Below are positions 26,108 through 35,814 of a stretch of 64,000 bases of DNA, one piece after another. The position numbers and the translations under genes were made by a program. The DNA comes from Streptomyces humidus. Lineage in GTDB: Bacteria; Actinomycetota; Actinomycetes; Streptomycetales; Streptomycetaceae. Within the stretch, counting starts at the first letter, position 1. Each line of letters begins with the position of its first letter. The stretch is from positions 62,001 to 126,000 of the forward strand of contig NZ_BMTL01000015.1 of NCBI RefSeq assembly GCF_014649655.1, given 5' to 3'. Under the pieces are notes generated by a model that was given only the letters and a program-made list of their open reading frames with translations, did no database searches and had not been told where the DNA came from.

Positions 26108-27826
26108 CTAAGCCTTGCGCAACGGCACGCGCCACGTCAGCGCGGTGCCGCCGCCCTCGGGAGCGCCCAGTTCCAGCCGGCCGCCCGACTGCTCGGCCCG
26201 CTCGGCCATGTTGCGCAGCCCGCTGCGGCGGCCGCCGGACGGAAGGCCCGCCCCGTTGTCGGTGACCGACAGCCGCACTTCCCGCCCGTCCGTGGCCAGA
26301 ACCACCTCGGCGCGGCTCGCACGGGCGTGCCGGGCGATGTTGGTCAGGGCCTCGGAGAGCACGGCCACCACGTGGTCGGCGGTCTCCTTCGGCACGTCGG
26401 TGTCCAGCAGGCCCTCCATCCGGACGCTGGGGGCGAAGCCGAGCACCGGCGCGGCCTCCCCGACGACCCGTACGGCACGCGCCCGCAGCCCGGCCTCCCC
26501 TGCGCCGTCACGGGTGCGCAGTCCGAAGATCGTCGACCTGATGATCTTGATGGTCTCGTCGAGGTCGTCCACCGCGCGCACCACGCGTTCGGAAGCGCCC
26601 TCGTGCTCGATGAAACGGCCAGCGCTCTGGAGCGTCATTCCGGTGGCGAACAGCCGCTGGATCGCCAGGTCGTGCAGGTCGCGGGCGATCCGGTCGCGGT
26701 CCTCCAGCACCGCGATCTGCTCGGCGTCCTGACGGCGTTCCGCCAGTTCCATGGCGACGGCCGCCTGCGCGGCGAAGGCCTGCAGCGTCTCGGTCTCCGT
26801 CGCCGAGAACGCCGGCTCGCCGGTCTCGCGCGCCAGCAGCACCACGCCCCGTGCGCCCGCCTCGCCCGTGCCGATGGGCACGGCCACGGCGGGGCCGAGG
26901 CCGCCGAACCGGGGAGGCTCGAGGGAGATCCGTTCGTCGTGGCCGACGTCGATGCTGGTGACCGGGGCCGCGGCGGCGAAGGCCAGTCCCATCAGGCTCT
27001 TGTCCATGGACAGGACGAGCCCCCGGTGCGCCTCGGCGTCCATGCCGACGGCGATCTCCACGGCGAGCGTCCCGGTGTCGGCCATGGGGAGCGCGACCGC
27101 GGCCAGCGCGGATCCGGTGATCTCGCCGGCCCGCTCGGCGATCAGTGCGAGCACCTGCGTGCCGTCACCGCCGGACATCAGGCTGTGCGCGATCTCCGCG
27201 TTCGCCCGCAGCCAGCGTTCCCGCAGCCGGGACTCCTCGTACAGCCGGGCGTTGTCGATCGCGATCCCGGCCGCCACGGCGAGCGTCAGCGTGACCGAGA
27301 CGTCGTCCTCGTCGAACTGGGCGCCGCCCCGTTTCTCGGTGAGGTACAGGTTGCCGAAGACCTGGTCGCGTACCCGGATCGGGACGCCCAGGAAGGTGTT
27401 CATCGGCGGGTGGTGCGCCGGGAAGCCGAACGAGGCCGGGTGGTCGGAGAGCTTCGCCAGGCGCAGCGGCTCCGGGTGCGTGATCAGCTCGCCCAGAATG
27501 CCGTGGCCCTCCGGGTAGGGCCCGATGCGGGCGATCTGCTCGTCGCTGACGCCGACCGTGTGGAAGGCCGACAGCCGTCTGCCGTCCGGGCCGATCACGC
27601 CGAGCGCCGCGTACTCCGCGTCGACCAGCGCCGCAGCGGCCTCCACGATGCTGTGCAGGGCCTGCTCCAGGTCCAGCTCCCTGCCGACCGAGAGCACCGC
27701 CTCCAGCAGGCTGTGCACCCGGTCCTGGGTGCCGCGGGCCGCGTCCAGCCGTGCCTGCAGCTCCTCCAGCAGTTCGTCCAGTCGCAGCTGAGGCAGCCGT
27801 ACGCGGGCCTCCTCGGGGCTTCCCAC
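26108..27826 (-). CDS. devS: GAF-GAF sensor histidine kinase, DevS/DosS type
   Basis: A 572-residue cytoplasmic kinase with the layout of mycobacterial DosS/DosT: GAF-A (about 55-195), GAF-B (about 222-365), HisKA_3 dimerisation helix with phospho-acceptor His385 (RIARDLHDLAIQRLF) and an HATPase domain (about 450-570; SEALTNIARHARASR, DNGAGLP). The GAF-A segment GFPAHHPPMNTFLGVPIRVR keeps the His pair (138-139) in the region of the heme-proximal His of DosS/DosT, so heme-based O2/NO/CO or redox sensing is likely. The partner is probably the DevR-like regulator at 62009-62713, not an adjacent gene. A perfect DevR-type box at 27947-27960 lies in the shared upstream region. In S. coelicolor the corresponding system is OsdK/OsdR. 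Confidence 0.92.
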   Translation of the reverse strand: MGSPEEARVRLPQLRLDELLEELQARLDAARGTQDRVHSLLEAVLSVGRELDLEQALHSIVEAAAALVDAEYAALGVIGPDGRRLSAFHTVGVSDEQIARIGPYPEGHGILGELITHPEPLRLAKLSDHPASFGFPAHHPPMNTFLGVPIRVRDQVFGNLYLTEKRGGAQFDEDDVSVTLTLAVAAGIAIDNARLYEESRLRERWLRANAEIAHSLMSGGDGTQVLALIAERAGEITGSALAAVALPMADTGTLAVEIAVGMDAEAHRGLVLSMDKSLMGLAFAAAAPVTSIDVGHDERISLEPPRFGGLGPAVAVPIGTGEAGARGVVLLARETGEPAFSATETETLQAFAAQAAVAMELAERRQDAEQIAVLEDRDRIARDLHDLAIQRLFATGMTLQSAGRFIEHEGASERVVRAVDDLDETIKIIRSTIFGLRTRDGAGEAGLRARAVRVVGEAAPVLGFAPSVRMEGLLDTDVPKETADHVVAVLSEALTNIARHARASRAEVVLATDGREVRLSVTDNGAGLPSGGRRSGLRNMAERAEQSGGRLELGAPEGGGTALTWRVPLRKA

Positions 27827-27946
27827 CCTGTGTTCCTCCAGGTCCCCTCGACGTCCGGACGCCCACCGGTCCGATCATGTGCCACGTTAGCTCCCGGCCG
27901 CAGCAGGCGGTAGCGGATCAGGCCGAGTGTCCGAGGCGCCACGCCT

Positions 27947-27960
27947 GGGCCGACCGGCCC
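27947..27960. promoter_or_regulatory. DevR/OsdR-type box between devS and ppdK
   Basis: GGGCCGACCGGCCC has perfect half sites GGGCCG/CGGCCC around two bases. It lies 96 bases before the ppdK start and 121 bases before the devS start, and could serve both. It is one of a family of such palindromes in this island. Confidence 0.7.
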
Positions 27961-28055
27961 CGTGGAGAGGACCGACAGCCCCTGCCCCTCCCCCTTGCGG
28001 CGGCCGGACGCTGGAGCTGTGTCCAGCCCGCAGACCGACGGAGGAGACCGGCGCC

Positions 28056-30740
28056 ATGGTCCGTTACGTGTACGACTTCACCGAGGGCGGCCGTGACCAG
28101 GCCGGCCTGCTCGGCGGCAAAGGCGCGAACCTGGCCGAGATGACCCGGCTGGGGCTGCCCGTCCCGCCGGGGTTCACCGTGTCGACCGAGGCCTGCCGGG
28201 CGTTTCTGGCGACCGGGGCCGAGCCGGACGGCCTGGCCCGCGAGATCGCCGAGCATCTGACCGTTCTGGAGCGGGCCGCCGGACGGCTGCTGGGGCAGCC
28301 CGACGACCCGTTGCTGCTGTCCGTGCGCTCCGGGGCCCGCTTCTCCATGCCCGGCATGATGGAGACGATCCTGGACGTCGGCCTCGGCGACGACTCCGTC
28401 CTCGGCCTGGCGAAGGTGTCCGGGAACGAGCGCTTCGCCTGGGACTCCTACCGCCGGCTGGTGCAGATGTTCGGCGCCACGGTGATGGGTGTCGACGACT
28501 CGCTGTTCGAGAAGGCCCTGTCCGACCTGAAGAGGGCCCGGGGCGCGTCGGACGACCTGGCTCTGGGCGCGGCCGACCTGGCCGATCTCGTCCGGACGTA
28601 CAAGGAGCTGATCCGCCGGGAGACCGGCGAGGACTTCCCGCAGTCCCCGGGCGAGCAGTTGCGCCGCGCGGTCCTCGCCGTGTTCGAGTCCTGGCGGGGC
28701 GAGCGCGCCCGGGTGTACCGCCGTCGCGAGCACATCGCCGACGATCTGGGCACCGCGGTCAACGTGCAGACCATGGTCTTCGGCAACCTCGGCCCCGACT
28801 CCGGCAGCGGTGTGGCCTTCACCCGCGACCCGGCCACGGGCCGGCCCGGTCTCTACGGCGACTACCTGGCCGACGCACAGGGCGAGGACGTCGTCGCGGG
28901 CATCCGCAACACCGTCCCGCTGACCGCCCTGGAAGAGCTGGACCCCGACTCGTACGAGCAACTGTGCGGCCATATGCGGACGTTGGAGACGCACTACCGG
29001 GATCTGTGCGACATCGAGTTCACCATCGAGCGCGGCCGGCTGTGGATGCTGCAGACCCGGGTGGGCAAGCGCACCGCCGAGGCGGCGTTCGCCATCGCCG
29101 CGGAGCTGGCCGACGAGGGGCTGATCACCGCCGACGAGGGTCTGGCCCGGGTGGACGGCGACGGGCTCGCCCGGCTGATGTTCCCCCGGTTCGACACCTC
29201 GTCCGTAGGCGAGCCGCTCGCGCACGGCCTCCCGGCCTCGCCGGGCGCGGCCGTGGGCGCGGCGGTGTTCGACTCCGTCGAGGCGGTCCGCCGGGCGGCG
29301 ACGGGCGAGAGGGTCGTCCTCGTCCGCCAGGAGACCACTCCCGACGATCTTCCGGGCATGATCGCCGCGCAGGCAGTGCTGACCAGCCGCGGCGGCAAGA
29401 CCAGCCACGCGGCAGTGGTCGCCCGGGGCATGGGCACGGTGTGCGTGTGCGGCGCCGAGGAGGTCACCGTGGACCCGGCGGCGCGCCGCTTCACCGTGGG
29501 CGACACCGTCGTCGAGGAGGGCACGGTCGTCTCCGTCGACGGCTCCGAGGGCGCCGTGTACCTGGGCGCCGCTCCGCTGGTCGACTCCGCCGTGATGCGC
29601 TGGTTCGAGACGGGCGAGCGGTCCGACCGGCTGGTCGAGGCCGTGGCCTGGGCCATGGAGCGCGCCGACGGCGCCCGGCGGCTGGAGGTGCGGGCGAACG
29701 CCGACACCCCCGAGGACGCGGCCCGCGCCCGGCGCTTCGGCGCCCAGGGCGTCGGACTGTGCCGTACCGAGCACATGTTCCTCGGTGAGCGCCGCAAGCT
29801 GGTCGAGGCGATGATCCTGGCCGGCGACGAGAGCGAGCGCGAGCGGGCGCTCGGCGCGCTCCTGCCGCTCCAGCGGCAGGACTTCACCGGCATCCTGGAG
29901 GCGATGGACGGCCTGCCGGTCACCATCCGGCTCATCGACCCGCCCCTGCACGAGTTCCTCCCCGACCGCACCGCACTCGCCGTGCGCATCGCCACCGCCG
30001 AAGCGCGGGGCGGCGTGCCCGACCCCCACGACACCGAGCTGCTCGAGGCCGTCACCCGCATGCACGAGGAGAACCCGATGCTCGGGCTGCGCGGCGTGCG
30101 GCTGGGCCTGGTGGTCCCGGGACTGGTCGCCATGCAGGTGCGGGCGATCGCCGAGGCGGTCGTGGAGCGGACGAAGGCCGGGGGCTCTCCCGAGGCGGAG
30201 ATCATGGTGCCGCTGGTCGGCGCCGTCGAGGAGCTGCGCATCGAACGGGAGGAGGTGGAACGCGTCCTCGCCGAGGTCTCCCGGGAGTCCGGCGTCCCCG
30301 TGCACTGCCCGGTCGGCACCATGATCGAGCTGCCCCGGGCCGCGCTCACCGCCGGCCGGATCGCCGAGGAGGCGGAGTTCTTCTCCTTCGGCACCAACGA
30401 CCTCACCCAGACCACCTGGGGATTCTCCCGCGACGACGTCGAAGCGGCCTTCTTCTCCGCCTACCTCGACAAGGGCATCTTCGCCACCTCGCCGTTCGAG
30501 ACGCTCGACCGCGACGGCGTGGGCCGGCTGGTCCGTATCGCGGTCGACGAGGGGCGCGCCGCCCGCCCGGACCTGAAGATCGGCGTCTGCGGCGAGCACG
30601 GCGGCGATCCCGCGTCCGTCCACTTCTTCCACTCGGCGGGACTGGACTACGTCTCCTGCTCGCCGTTCCGCGTGCCGGTCGCCCGGCTGGAGGCCGGACG
30701 CGCCACGCTCACCGGGACCGGGACGAGCGACAGCAGGTGA
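28056..30740 (+). CDS. ppdK: Pyruvate, phosphate dikinase
   Basis: An 894-residue enzyme interconverting pyruvate + ATP + Pi with PEP + AMP + PPi. The N-terminal ATP-grasp nucleotide domain (about 1-340; LLGGKGANLAEMTRLGLPVP, RSGARFSMPGMMETIL) is followed by the swivelling phosphohistidine domain with His451 in TSRGGKTSHAAVVARGMG and the PEP/pyruvate TIM barrel with catalytic Cys845 in GVCGEHGGDP. Length matches the family. ATG 28056 is chosen for GGAGGAG 10-16 bases upstream. It is followed by a CBS-BON gene after only 25 bases, probably one operon. In anoxia it could give PPi-linked energy saving or gluconeogenic PEP. A perfect DevR-type box lies upstream. Confidence 0.95.
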   Translation: MVRYVYDFTEGGRDQAGLLGGKGANLAEMTRLGLPVPPGFTVSTEACRAFLATGAEPDGLAREIAEHLTVLERAAGRLLGQPDDPLLLSVRSGARFSMPGMMETILDVGLGDDSVLGLAKVSGNERFAWDSYRRLVQMFGATVMGVDDSLFEKALSDLKRARGASDDLALGAADLADLVRTYKELIRRETGEDFPQSPGEQLRRAVLAVFESWRGERARVYRRREHIADDLGTAVNVQTMVFGNLGPDSGSGVAFTRDPATGRPGLYGDYLADAQGEDVVAGIRNTVPLTALEELDPDSYEQLCGHMRTLETHYRDLCDIEFTIERGRLWMLQTRVGKRTAEAAFAIAAELADEGLITADEGLARVDGDGLARLMFPRFDTSSVGEPLAHGLPASPGAAVGAAVFDSVEAVRRAATGERVVLVRQETTPDDLPGMIAAQAVLTSRGGKTSHAAVVARGMGTVCVCGAEEVTVDPAARRFTVGDTVVEEGTVVSVDGSEGAVYLGAAPLVDSAVMRWFETGERSDRLVEAVAWAMERADGARRLEVRANADTPEDAARARRFGAQGVGLCRTEHMFLGERRKLVEAMILAGDESERERALGALLPLQRQDFTGILEAMDGLPVTIRLIDPPLHEFLPDRTALAVRIATAEARGGVPDPHDTELLEAVTRMHEENPMLGLRGVRLGLVVPGLVAMQVRAIAEAVVERTKAGGSPEAEIMVPLVGAVEELRIEREEVERVLAEVSRESGVPVHCPVGTMIELPRAALTAGRIAEEAEFFSFGTNDLTQTTWGFSRDDVEAAFFSAYLDKGIFATSPFETLDRDGVGRLVRIAVDEGRAARPDLKIGVCGEHGGDPASVHFFHSAGLDYVSCSPFRVPVARLEAGRATLTGTGTSDSR

Positions 30741-30765
30741 CCAGAGAGCAAGGGAAGTGGTCGGC

Positions 30766-31473
30766 ATGGCCCGCATCGTCGGTGAAGTGATGACCTGCGA
30801 GGTCGTCGAGGCGCACCAGGAGACGTCGTTCAAGGACGTCGCACGGCTGCTGGACCGGCACCGGATCAGCGGGCTGCCCGTCGTGGACGGCGACGACAAG
30901 GTCGTCGGCGTGATCTCGCAGACCGATCTGATCCGCCACCAGGCGGCCCGGTCCCCGAAGGTCCGGGCGCGCCGGTTCCGGCTGCCGCCCGGCCGCTCCG
31001 CCCGTCGCGCCGGCGACCCCACCGGCCTCGTCACGGCGCGGGAGCTGATGTCCACTCCCGCGGTCACCGTGCACCCGGAACAGCGCGTCGCGGACGCCGC
31101 GCGGATGATGGAGCGTCACGGCGTCGAGCGGCTCCCGGTCGTGGACGAGGAGGACCGGCTGATCGGCATCGCCACCCGCCGCGATCTGCTGCGTGTCTTT
31201 CTGCGCACGGACGACGAGATCTCCCGGGAGATCCAGGACGAGGTGCTGCCGGGCGCCGTGGGCCGGCCGGTCCACGGCGTGGCCGTCACGGTCCGGGACG
31301 GCATGGTCACGCTGAAGGGCGACCTGGACGACGCCGACGTACCGCGCGCGATCCGGCTGACGTACCGGGTGGACGGTGTGGTGGGCGTCGTCAACAGGCT
31401 TACGGCGCACAGCGGTTCAGGGCCGGTCGGCCCCGTCGAAGGACCTACGGGACCTGGGGCTGGCCCGCGCTGA
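30766..31473 (+). CDS. CBS-pair plus BON domain protein
   Basis: A 235-residue protein with two CBS domains (about 5-60 and 95-150; FKDVARLLDRHRISGLPVVD, MMERHGVERLPVVDEEDRLI) and a C-terminal BON domain (about 160-220; HGVAVTVRDGMVTLKGDLDD). CBS pairs bind adenine nucleotides and report energy state; BON often contacts membranes or partners. ATG 30766 is favoured since AGGGAAG is well spaced from it and touches the alternative GTG 30757. It follows ppdK closely. Two similar proteins occur at 42910-43647 and 61123-61827. Confidence 0.88.
   Translation: MARIVGEVMTCEVVEAHQETSFKDVARLLDRHRISGLPVVDGDDKVVGVISQTDLIRHQAARSPKVRARRFRLPPGRSARRAGDPTGLVTARELMSTPAVTVHPEQRVADAARMMERHGVERLPVVDEEDRLIGIATRRDLLRVFLRTDDEISREIQDEVLPGAVGRPVHGVAVTVRDGMVTLKGDLDDADVPRAIRLTYRVDGVVGVVNRLTAHSGSGPVGPVEGPTGPGAGPR
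31420..31433. promoter_or_regulatory. DevR/OsdR-type box upstream of adhE
   Basis: GGGCCGGTCGGCCC, with perfect half sites, lies within the last codons of the CBS-BON gene and 142 bases before the adhE start. Its location inside coding sequence is unusual, but the spacing to the next gene matches the other boxes. Confidence 0.6.
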
Positions 31474-31574
31474 CGAGAGACGCTGTGCCGGAGGCGGTAC
31501 CGGTCCCCGAGGTACCGCTTCCCCCCGGGCCGCCGCATCGTACGGCGCCCCCTCGACGACGGAGGCTCGTTCCC

Positions 31575-34268
31575 ATGACCCGCCGAGACGACCGCACTGC
31601 GACCACCGGGCCCGCCCCCGCGCCGTCCGACATCGCCATCGCGGTGGACCGCCTGGTGACGAACGGACTGAAGGCGCTCGCCGACTACGAGGCGCTCGAC
31701 CAGGAACAGGTCGACCACATGGTGAAGAAGGCCTCGGTCGCCGCCCTCGACCAGCACACCGCGCTCGCGATGCTCGCGGTGGAGGAGACCGGGCGGGGGG
31801 TCTTCGAGGACAAGGCCGCCAAGAACATGTTCGCCTGTGAGCACGTCACACACAGCATGGGCCCGATGAAGACGGTCGGCGTCATCGCCCGCGACGACAT
31901 CGACGACATGACCGAGGTGGCCGAGCCCGTCGGCGTGGTGTGCGCGGTCACCCCCGTCACCAATCCGACGTCCACCACCGTCTTCAAGGCACTGATGGCG
32001 CTGAAGACCCGCAATCCCGTCGTGTTCGCCTTCCACCCCTCCGCCCAGCGGTGCAGCGCGGAGGCGGCCCGCATCGTGCGCGACGCCGCCGTCGCCGCCG
32101 GTGCGCCGGAACACTGCGTGCAGTGGATCGAGACCCCGTCCGTCGCGGCGACCGGCACCCTGATGCGCCACCCGGGCGTCTCGCTGATCCTGGCGACCGG
32201 CGGCAACTCCATGGTCAAGGCGGCCTACTCGGCCGGCAAGCCCGCCCTGGGCGTGGGCGCCGGCAACGTCCCCGCCTACGTCCACCGCAGCGCCGAGCTG
32301 CGCCGGGCCGTCAACGACGTGGTGCTGTCGAAGGCGTTCGACAACGGCATGATCTGCGCCTCGGAGCAGGCCGTCATCCTGGACGAGGAGATCTACGACG
32401 CCGCCCTGGCCGAGTTCCGCACCCTGCACGCCCATCTGGCCACGGCCGAGGAGAAGGCGAAGCTGGAGACGTTCCTGTTCCCCGCGAGCCGGGCGGACGC
32501 CACGGGCGCGGGCAGCGAAGTCAAGGTCAACTCCGCGGCCGTGGGACGGAGTCCGGCGTGGATCGCGGAGCAGGCGGGCTTCACGGTGCCCGACGGCACC
32601 TCGCTCATCCTCGTCGAGGCCGACCGCGTCGGACCGGACGAGCCGCTCACCCGCGAGAAGCTCTGCCCGGTGCTCGCCGTGCTGCGCGCCGGCTCCACCG
32701 AGCAGGGCTTCGACCTGGCCGCCGACATGGTGGCCTTCCACGGGCAGGGGCACAGCGCCGTCATCCACACCGAGGACCCGGCACTGGCCGAGGCGTACGG
32801 CAAGCGGATGAAGACCGTGCGGATCATCGTCAACGCGCCGTCCTCGCAGGGCGCGATCGGCGGCATCTACAACAGTCTGCTGCCGTCGCTGACGCTCGGC
32901 TGCGGATCCTGGGGCAGCACGTCGGTGTCCAACAACGTCTCCGCCGCCCAGCTGCTGAACGTCAAGCGCGTCACGGCGCGCCGCAACAACCTCCAGTGGT
33001 TCAAGGTCCCGCCGAAGATCTACTTCGAGCCGCAGTCCATCCGCTATCTCGCCTCCATGCCGGACGTCCACCGGGTCACCGTCGTCACCGACGCGACGAT
33101 GACCCGCCTCGGGCTGGTCGACCGGGTCGAGCGCGTGCTGCGCCGCCGCCGGGAGCCGGTCACGGTCCAGGTCATCGACAACGTCGAGCCCGAGCCGAGC
33201 ATCGACTCCGTCCGGCGCGACGCCCGCCTGATGGGCGACTTCCGTCCCGACACCATCATCGCCCTCGGCGGCGGTTCCCCCATGGACGCCGCCAAGGTGA
33301 TGTGGCTGCTGTACGAGGAGCAGGCCGAGGGCAGGGACGTCGACTTCGCCGACATGCGGCACAAGTTCTCCGACATCCGCAAGCGCGCCTTCCGCTTCCC
33401 GACCCTGGGCAGGCTCGCCCGCCTCGTGTGCGTCCCCACCACCTCCGGCACCGGCGCGGAGGTGACGCCGTTCGCCGTCATCTCCGATCCCGCCACGGGC
33501 AAGAAGTACCCGCTGGCCGACTACGCGCTGACCCCCAGCGTGGCCATCGTCGACCCGCTGCTCACCGCCGCGCTGCCCCGCGCGCTGGCCGCCGACAGCG
33601 GCTTCGACGCCCTCACCCACGCCGTCGAGGCGTATGTGTCCGTGTACGCCAACGACTTCACCGACGGCCTCGCCCTGCACGCGATCAGGCTGATCTTCGG
33701 CAACATCGAGGCCGCCGTGAACGACCGGGCGGCCCGGCCCCGTGCCCAGGAGAAGATGCACAACGCCGGCACCCTCGCGGGCATGGCCTTCGGCAACGCG
33801 TTCCTCGGCATCGTGCACGCCATGTCCCACACGCTCGGCGCCACCTTCCACGTCGCCCACGGCCGCACCAACGCCGTGCTGCTGCCGCATGTCATCCGCT
33901 ACAACGGCACCGTCCCCTCGAAGCTCACCGGCTGGCCCAAGTACGAGAACTACCGGGCCCCCGAGCGTTTCCAGGACATCGCCCGCACGCTCGGTCTGCC
34001 CGCCGCCACCCCGGCCGAGGGAGTCGAGTCGCTCGCCTCCGCGGTGGAGCGGCTCCGCGACGCGGTGGGCATCGAGCCGACGTTCCAGGCTCTCGGCGTC
34101 GACGAGCGGTCCTTCCTCGACGCCCTCCCCCAGCAGGCCCTGAACGCCTACGAGGACCAGTGCGCGCCCGCCAACCCGAGGATGCCCATGCTCGACGACA
34201 TGCGGGAACTGATGCGTACCGCCTACTACGGACGTGCGCGGACCCGCACCGACGCCGAGCGGACCTGA
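31575..34268 (+). CDS. adhE: Bifunctional aldehyde-alcohol dehydrogenase
   Basis: An 897-residue AdhE. The N-terminal half is a CoA-acylating acetaldehyde dehydrogenase (about 20-460) with catalytic Cys261 in NGMICASEQAV and NAD-binding LATGGNSMVKAAYS. The C-terminal half is an iron-dependent alcohol dehydrogenase (about 470-890) with GGGSPMDAAKVMW, the Fe-binding His-rich segment HAMSHTLGATFHVAHG and DALTHAVEAYVS. It converts acetyl-CoA to ethanol and reoxidises two NADH, the classic fermentative electron sink. ATG 31575 has GGAGG 9 bases upstream. A DevR-type box lies upstream and a strong hairpin follows the gene. In bacteria AdhE assembles into spirosomes; whether this one does is unknown. 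Confidence 0.95.
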   Translation: MTRRDDRTATTGPAPAPSDIAIAVDRLVTNGLKALADYEALDQEQVDHMVKKASVAALDQHTALAMLAVEETGRGVFEDKAAKNMFACEHVTHSMGPMKTVGVIARDDIDDMTEVAEPVGVVCAVTPVTNPTSTTVFKALMALKTRNPVVFAFHPSAQRCSAEAARIVRDAAVAAGAPEHCVQWIETPSVAATGTLMRHPGVSLILATGGNSMVKAAYSAGKPALGVGAGNVPAYVHRSAELRRAVNDVVLSKAFDNGMICASEQAVILDEEIYDAALAEFRTLHAHLATAEEKAKLETFLFPASRADATGAGSEVKVNSAAVGRSPAWIAEQAGFTVPDGTSLILVEADRVGPDEPLTREKLCPVLAVLRAGSTEQGFDLAADMVAFHGQGHSAVIHTEDPALAEAYGKRMKTVRIIVNAPSSQGAIGGIYNSLLPSLTLGCGSWGSTSVSNNVSAAQLLNVKRVTARRNNLQWFKVPPKIYFEPQSIRYLASMPDVHRVTVVTDATMTRLGLVDRVERVLRRRREPVTVQVIDNVEPEPSIDSVRRDARLMGDFRPDTIIALGGGSPMDAAKVMWLLYEEQAEGRDVDFADMRHKFSDIRKRAFRFPTLGRLARLVCVPTTSGTGAEVTPFAVISDPATGKKYPLADYALTPSVAIVDPLLTAALPRALAADSGFDALTHAVEAYVSVYANDFTDGLALHAIRLIFGNIEAAVNDRAARPRAQEKMHNAGTLAGMAFGNAFLGIVHAMSHTLGATFHVAHGRTNAVLLPHVIRYNGTVPSKLTGWPKYENYRAPERFQDIARTLGLPAATPAEGVESLASAVERLRDAVGIEPTFQALGVDERSFLDALPQQALNAYEDQCAPANPRMPMLDDMRELMRTAYYGRARTRTDAERT

Positions 34269-34277
34269 CGGCCCCGG

Positions 34278-34331
34278 CCCTGTCGTCGCCGTCGTCGCGG
34301 CCGCGAGGGCCCGGCGACGGCGACGACAGGG
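34278..34331 (+). terminator. Terminator hairpin after adhE
   Basis: Two perfectly complementary 17-base arms (34278-34294, beginning CCCTGTCGTCG, and 34315-34331) with a 20-base loop start 9 bases after the adhE stop codon. There is no U-tract. The stem strength and position make it the likely end of the ppdK-CBS-adhE transcripts. Confidence 0.75.
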
Positions 34332-34383
34332 TCGCCCGGCCGTCGCGGCCGCGCCGTCCGGCCCCCGTCCGCCGGGACCCGCG

Positions 34384-34419
34384 GGGCCGATGCGCCCCGG
34401 TGACAGGGCCCTTCGGCCC
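34384..34419. promoter_or_regulatory. Tandem DevR/OsdR-type boxes upstream of flavohemoprotein gene
   Basis: GGGCCGATGCGCCC (34384-34397) and GGGCCCTTCGGCCC (34406-34419) each differ from GGGCCG-N2-CGGCCC by one base. Their centres are 22 bases apart, two helical turns, as for cooperative DosR sites. They lie 140-175 bases before the gene. Confidence 0.6.
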
Positions 34420-34512
34420 TGCTTCGGCCCTCCGGCCCCGAACGGCGCCGAAACGAGGTCCGGCGGCTGCTAGACAGGAGACGCCACCGCCCGAGGCGGC
34501 GCGGCTCCCTGC

Positions 34513-34548
34513 CTTCCGTCCACCCTTTCCCTTCCGTCCACCCTTTCC
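34513..34548. repeat. Perfect 18-base tandem duplication before the flavohemoprotein gene
   Basis: CTTCCGTCCACCCTTTCC occurs twice head-to-tail at 34513-34530 and 34531-34548, ending directly against the ribosome site GGGAG. It lengthens a pyrimidine-rich 5' leader and may be a recent slippage event. Confidence 0.85.
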
Positions 34549-34558
34549 GGGAGATCCC

Positions 34559-35773
34559 ATGCTGTCCGCAGAATCCGCCACCCTCGTACGGGCCACCCTG
34601 CCCGCCGTGGCCGGAGCGCTCGACGAGATCACCGCCCGCTTCTACGCCACGATGTTCCACGACCGGCCGGAGCTGCTCGACGGGATGTTCAACCGCGGCA
34701 ACCAGGCCAGCGGCGCCCAGCGCCGGGCCCTGGCAGGGTCGATCGCCGGTTTCGCCGGCGCCCTGCTGGAGAACCCCGGGGCGCGTCCGGACGCGCTGCT
34801 GTCCCGGATCGCCCACAAGCACGCCGCCGTCGGCGTCACCGACGACCAGTACACGATCGTGCACAAGTACCTGTTCGGCGCGATCGCCCAGGTCCTCGGC
34901 GACGCGGTCACTCCGCAGGTGGCGGCCGCCTGGGACGAGGTCTACTGGCTGATGGCCGGCGCCCTGATCAGCCGCGAGGCCCTCCTCTACCAGGACGCGG
35001 GCGTCCAGCCCGGCGGGATCTGGCGGCCCTGGACGGTCGTCGAACGCCGTACCGAGACCGCCGACGTGGTGTCCTTCCTGCTCCGCCCGGCCGACGGCGA
35101 ACCCGCTCCGCGGGCCCGGGCGGGCCAGTACGTGAGCGTGCGCGTGACCATGGCCGACGGGATGCACCAGCTGCGCCAGTACAGCCTGTCCTCGGCTCCC
35201 GGCTCGGACCTGCGGCGGATCACCGTGAAGCGGGTCGGCGGCGACGCCGACGGCCCGGACGGTGAGGTCTCCACCCTGCTGCACGACAGCGTCCGCGAGG
35301 GCGACGAGCTGCTGCTGTCCGCCCCGTTCGGCGACGTCTTCCTCGACGACCGGGCCGACGCCGGCGCCCCCCTCGTGCTCGTCTCGGCGGGCATCGGCTG
35401 CACCCCCATGGCGGGGATACTGGCCCACCTCGCGGCGCTCGGCTCGACTCGCCCGGTCCTGGTCCTGCACGCCGACCACTCCCCCGCGGACCACGCCCTG
35501 CGCGCCGAGACCCGCGACCTCGTCGCGCAACTGCCGGACGCTCGCGCCGTCTTCTGGTACGAGCGACCCGGAACGCAGGAACCCGACGCCCGCACCGGCC
35601 TGATGGACCTGAGCGGCATCGAACTCCCCGACGACGCCTCCGTGTTCCTGTGCGGTCCGCTGCCCTTCATGCGGGACGTGCGCGGGCGGCTGCTGCGCGC
35701 CGGGGTCCCCGCACAGCGGATCCGCTACGAGGTCTTCGGCCCCGACCTGTGGCTGCCCGGCAGCGCGGCCTGA
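34559..35773 (+). CDS. hmp: Flavohemoprotein (nitric oxide dioxygenase)
   Basis: A 404-residue flavohemoglobin. The globin domain (about 1-140) has distal Tyr29 (ARFYATMF) and Gln49 (RGNQASG) and proximal His88 (IAHKHAAVGV). It is followed by an FNR-type reductase: FAD-binding RQYSLSSAP and NAD-binding LVSAGIGCTPMAGIL, ending with FLCGPLPFM. It uses NADH and O2 to turn NO into nitrate. GGGAG stands 6 bases before ATG 34559. The ribosome-factor gene follows after 41 bases in the same direction. Tandem DevR-type boxes upstream tie it to hypoxia/NO control. Confidence 0.95.
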   Translation: MLSAESATLVRATLPAVAGALDEITARFYATMFHDRPELLDGMFNRGNQASGAQRRALAGSIAGFAGALLENPGARPDALLSRIAHKHAAVGVTDDQYTIVHKYLFGAIAQVLGDAVTPQVAAAWDEVYWLMAGALISREALLYQDAGVQPGGIWRPWTVVERRTETADVVSFLLRPADGEPAPRARAGQYVSVRVTMADGMHQLRQYSLSSAPGSDLRRITVKRVGGDADGPDGEVSTLLHDSVREGDELLLSAPFGDVFLDDRADAGAPLVLVSAGIGCTPMAGILAHLAALGSTRPVLVLHADHSPADHALRAETRDLVAQLPDARAVFWYERPGTQEPDARTGLMDLSGIELPDDASVFLCGPLPFMRDVRGRLLRAGVPAQRIRYEVFGPDLWLPGSAA

Positions 35774-35814
35774 GCCCCGCCGGACCTGCCGACATCCCCG
35801 AGGAGGAAACCCTG

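Noticed and set aside
27918..31067. Long leftward open frame antisense to ppdK
   Set aside because: The opposite strand encodes an intact, motif-complete PPDK and CBS-BON protein. This frame is a high-GC codon shadow.
31940..35773. A 1,277-codon frame apparently joining part of adhE to the flavohemoprotein
   Set aside because: Its first part is out of frame with adhE and reads as Arg/Pro-rich nonsense; only the final 404 codons from ATG 34559 are the true flavohemoprotein.
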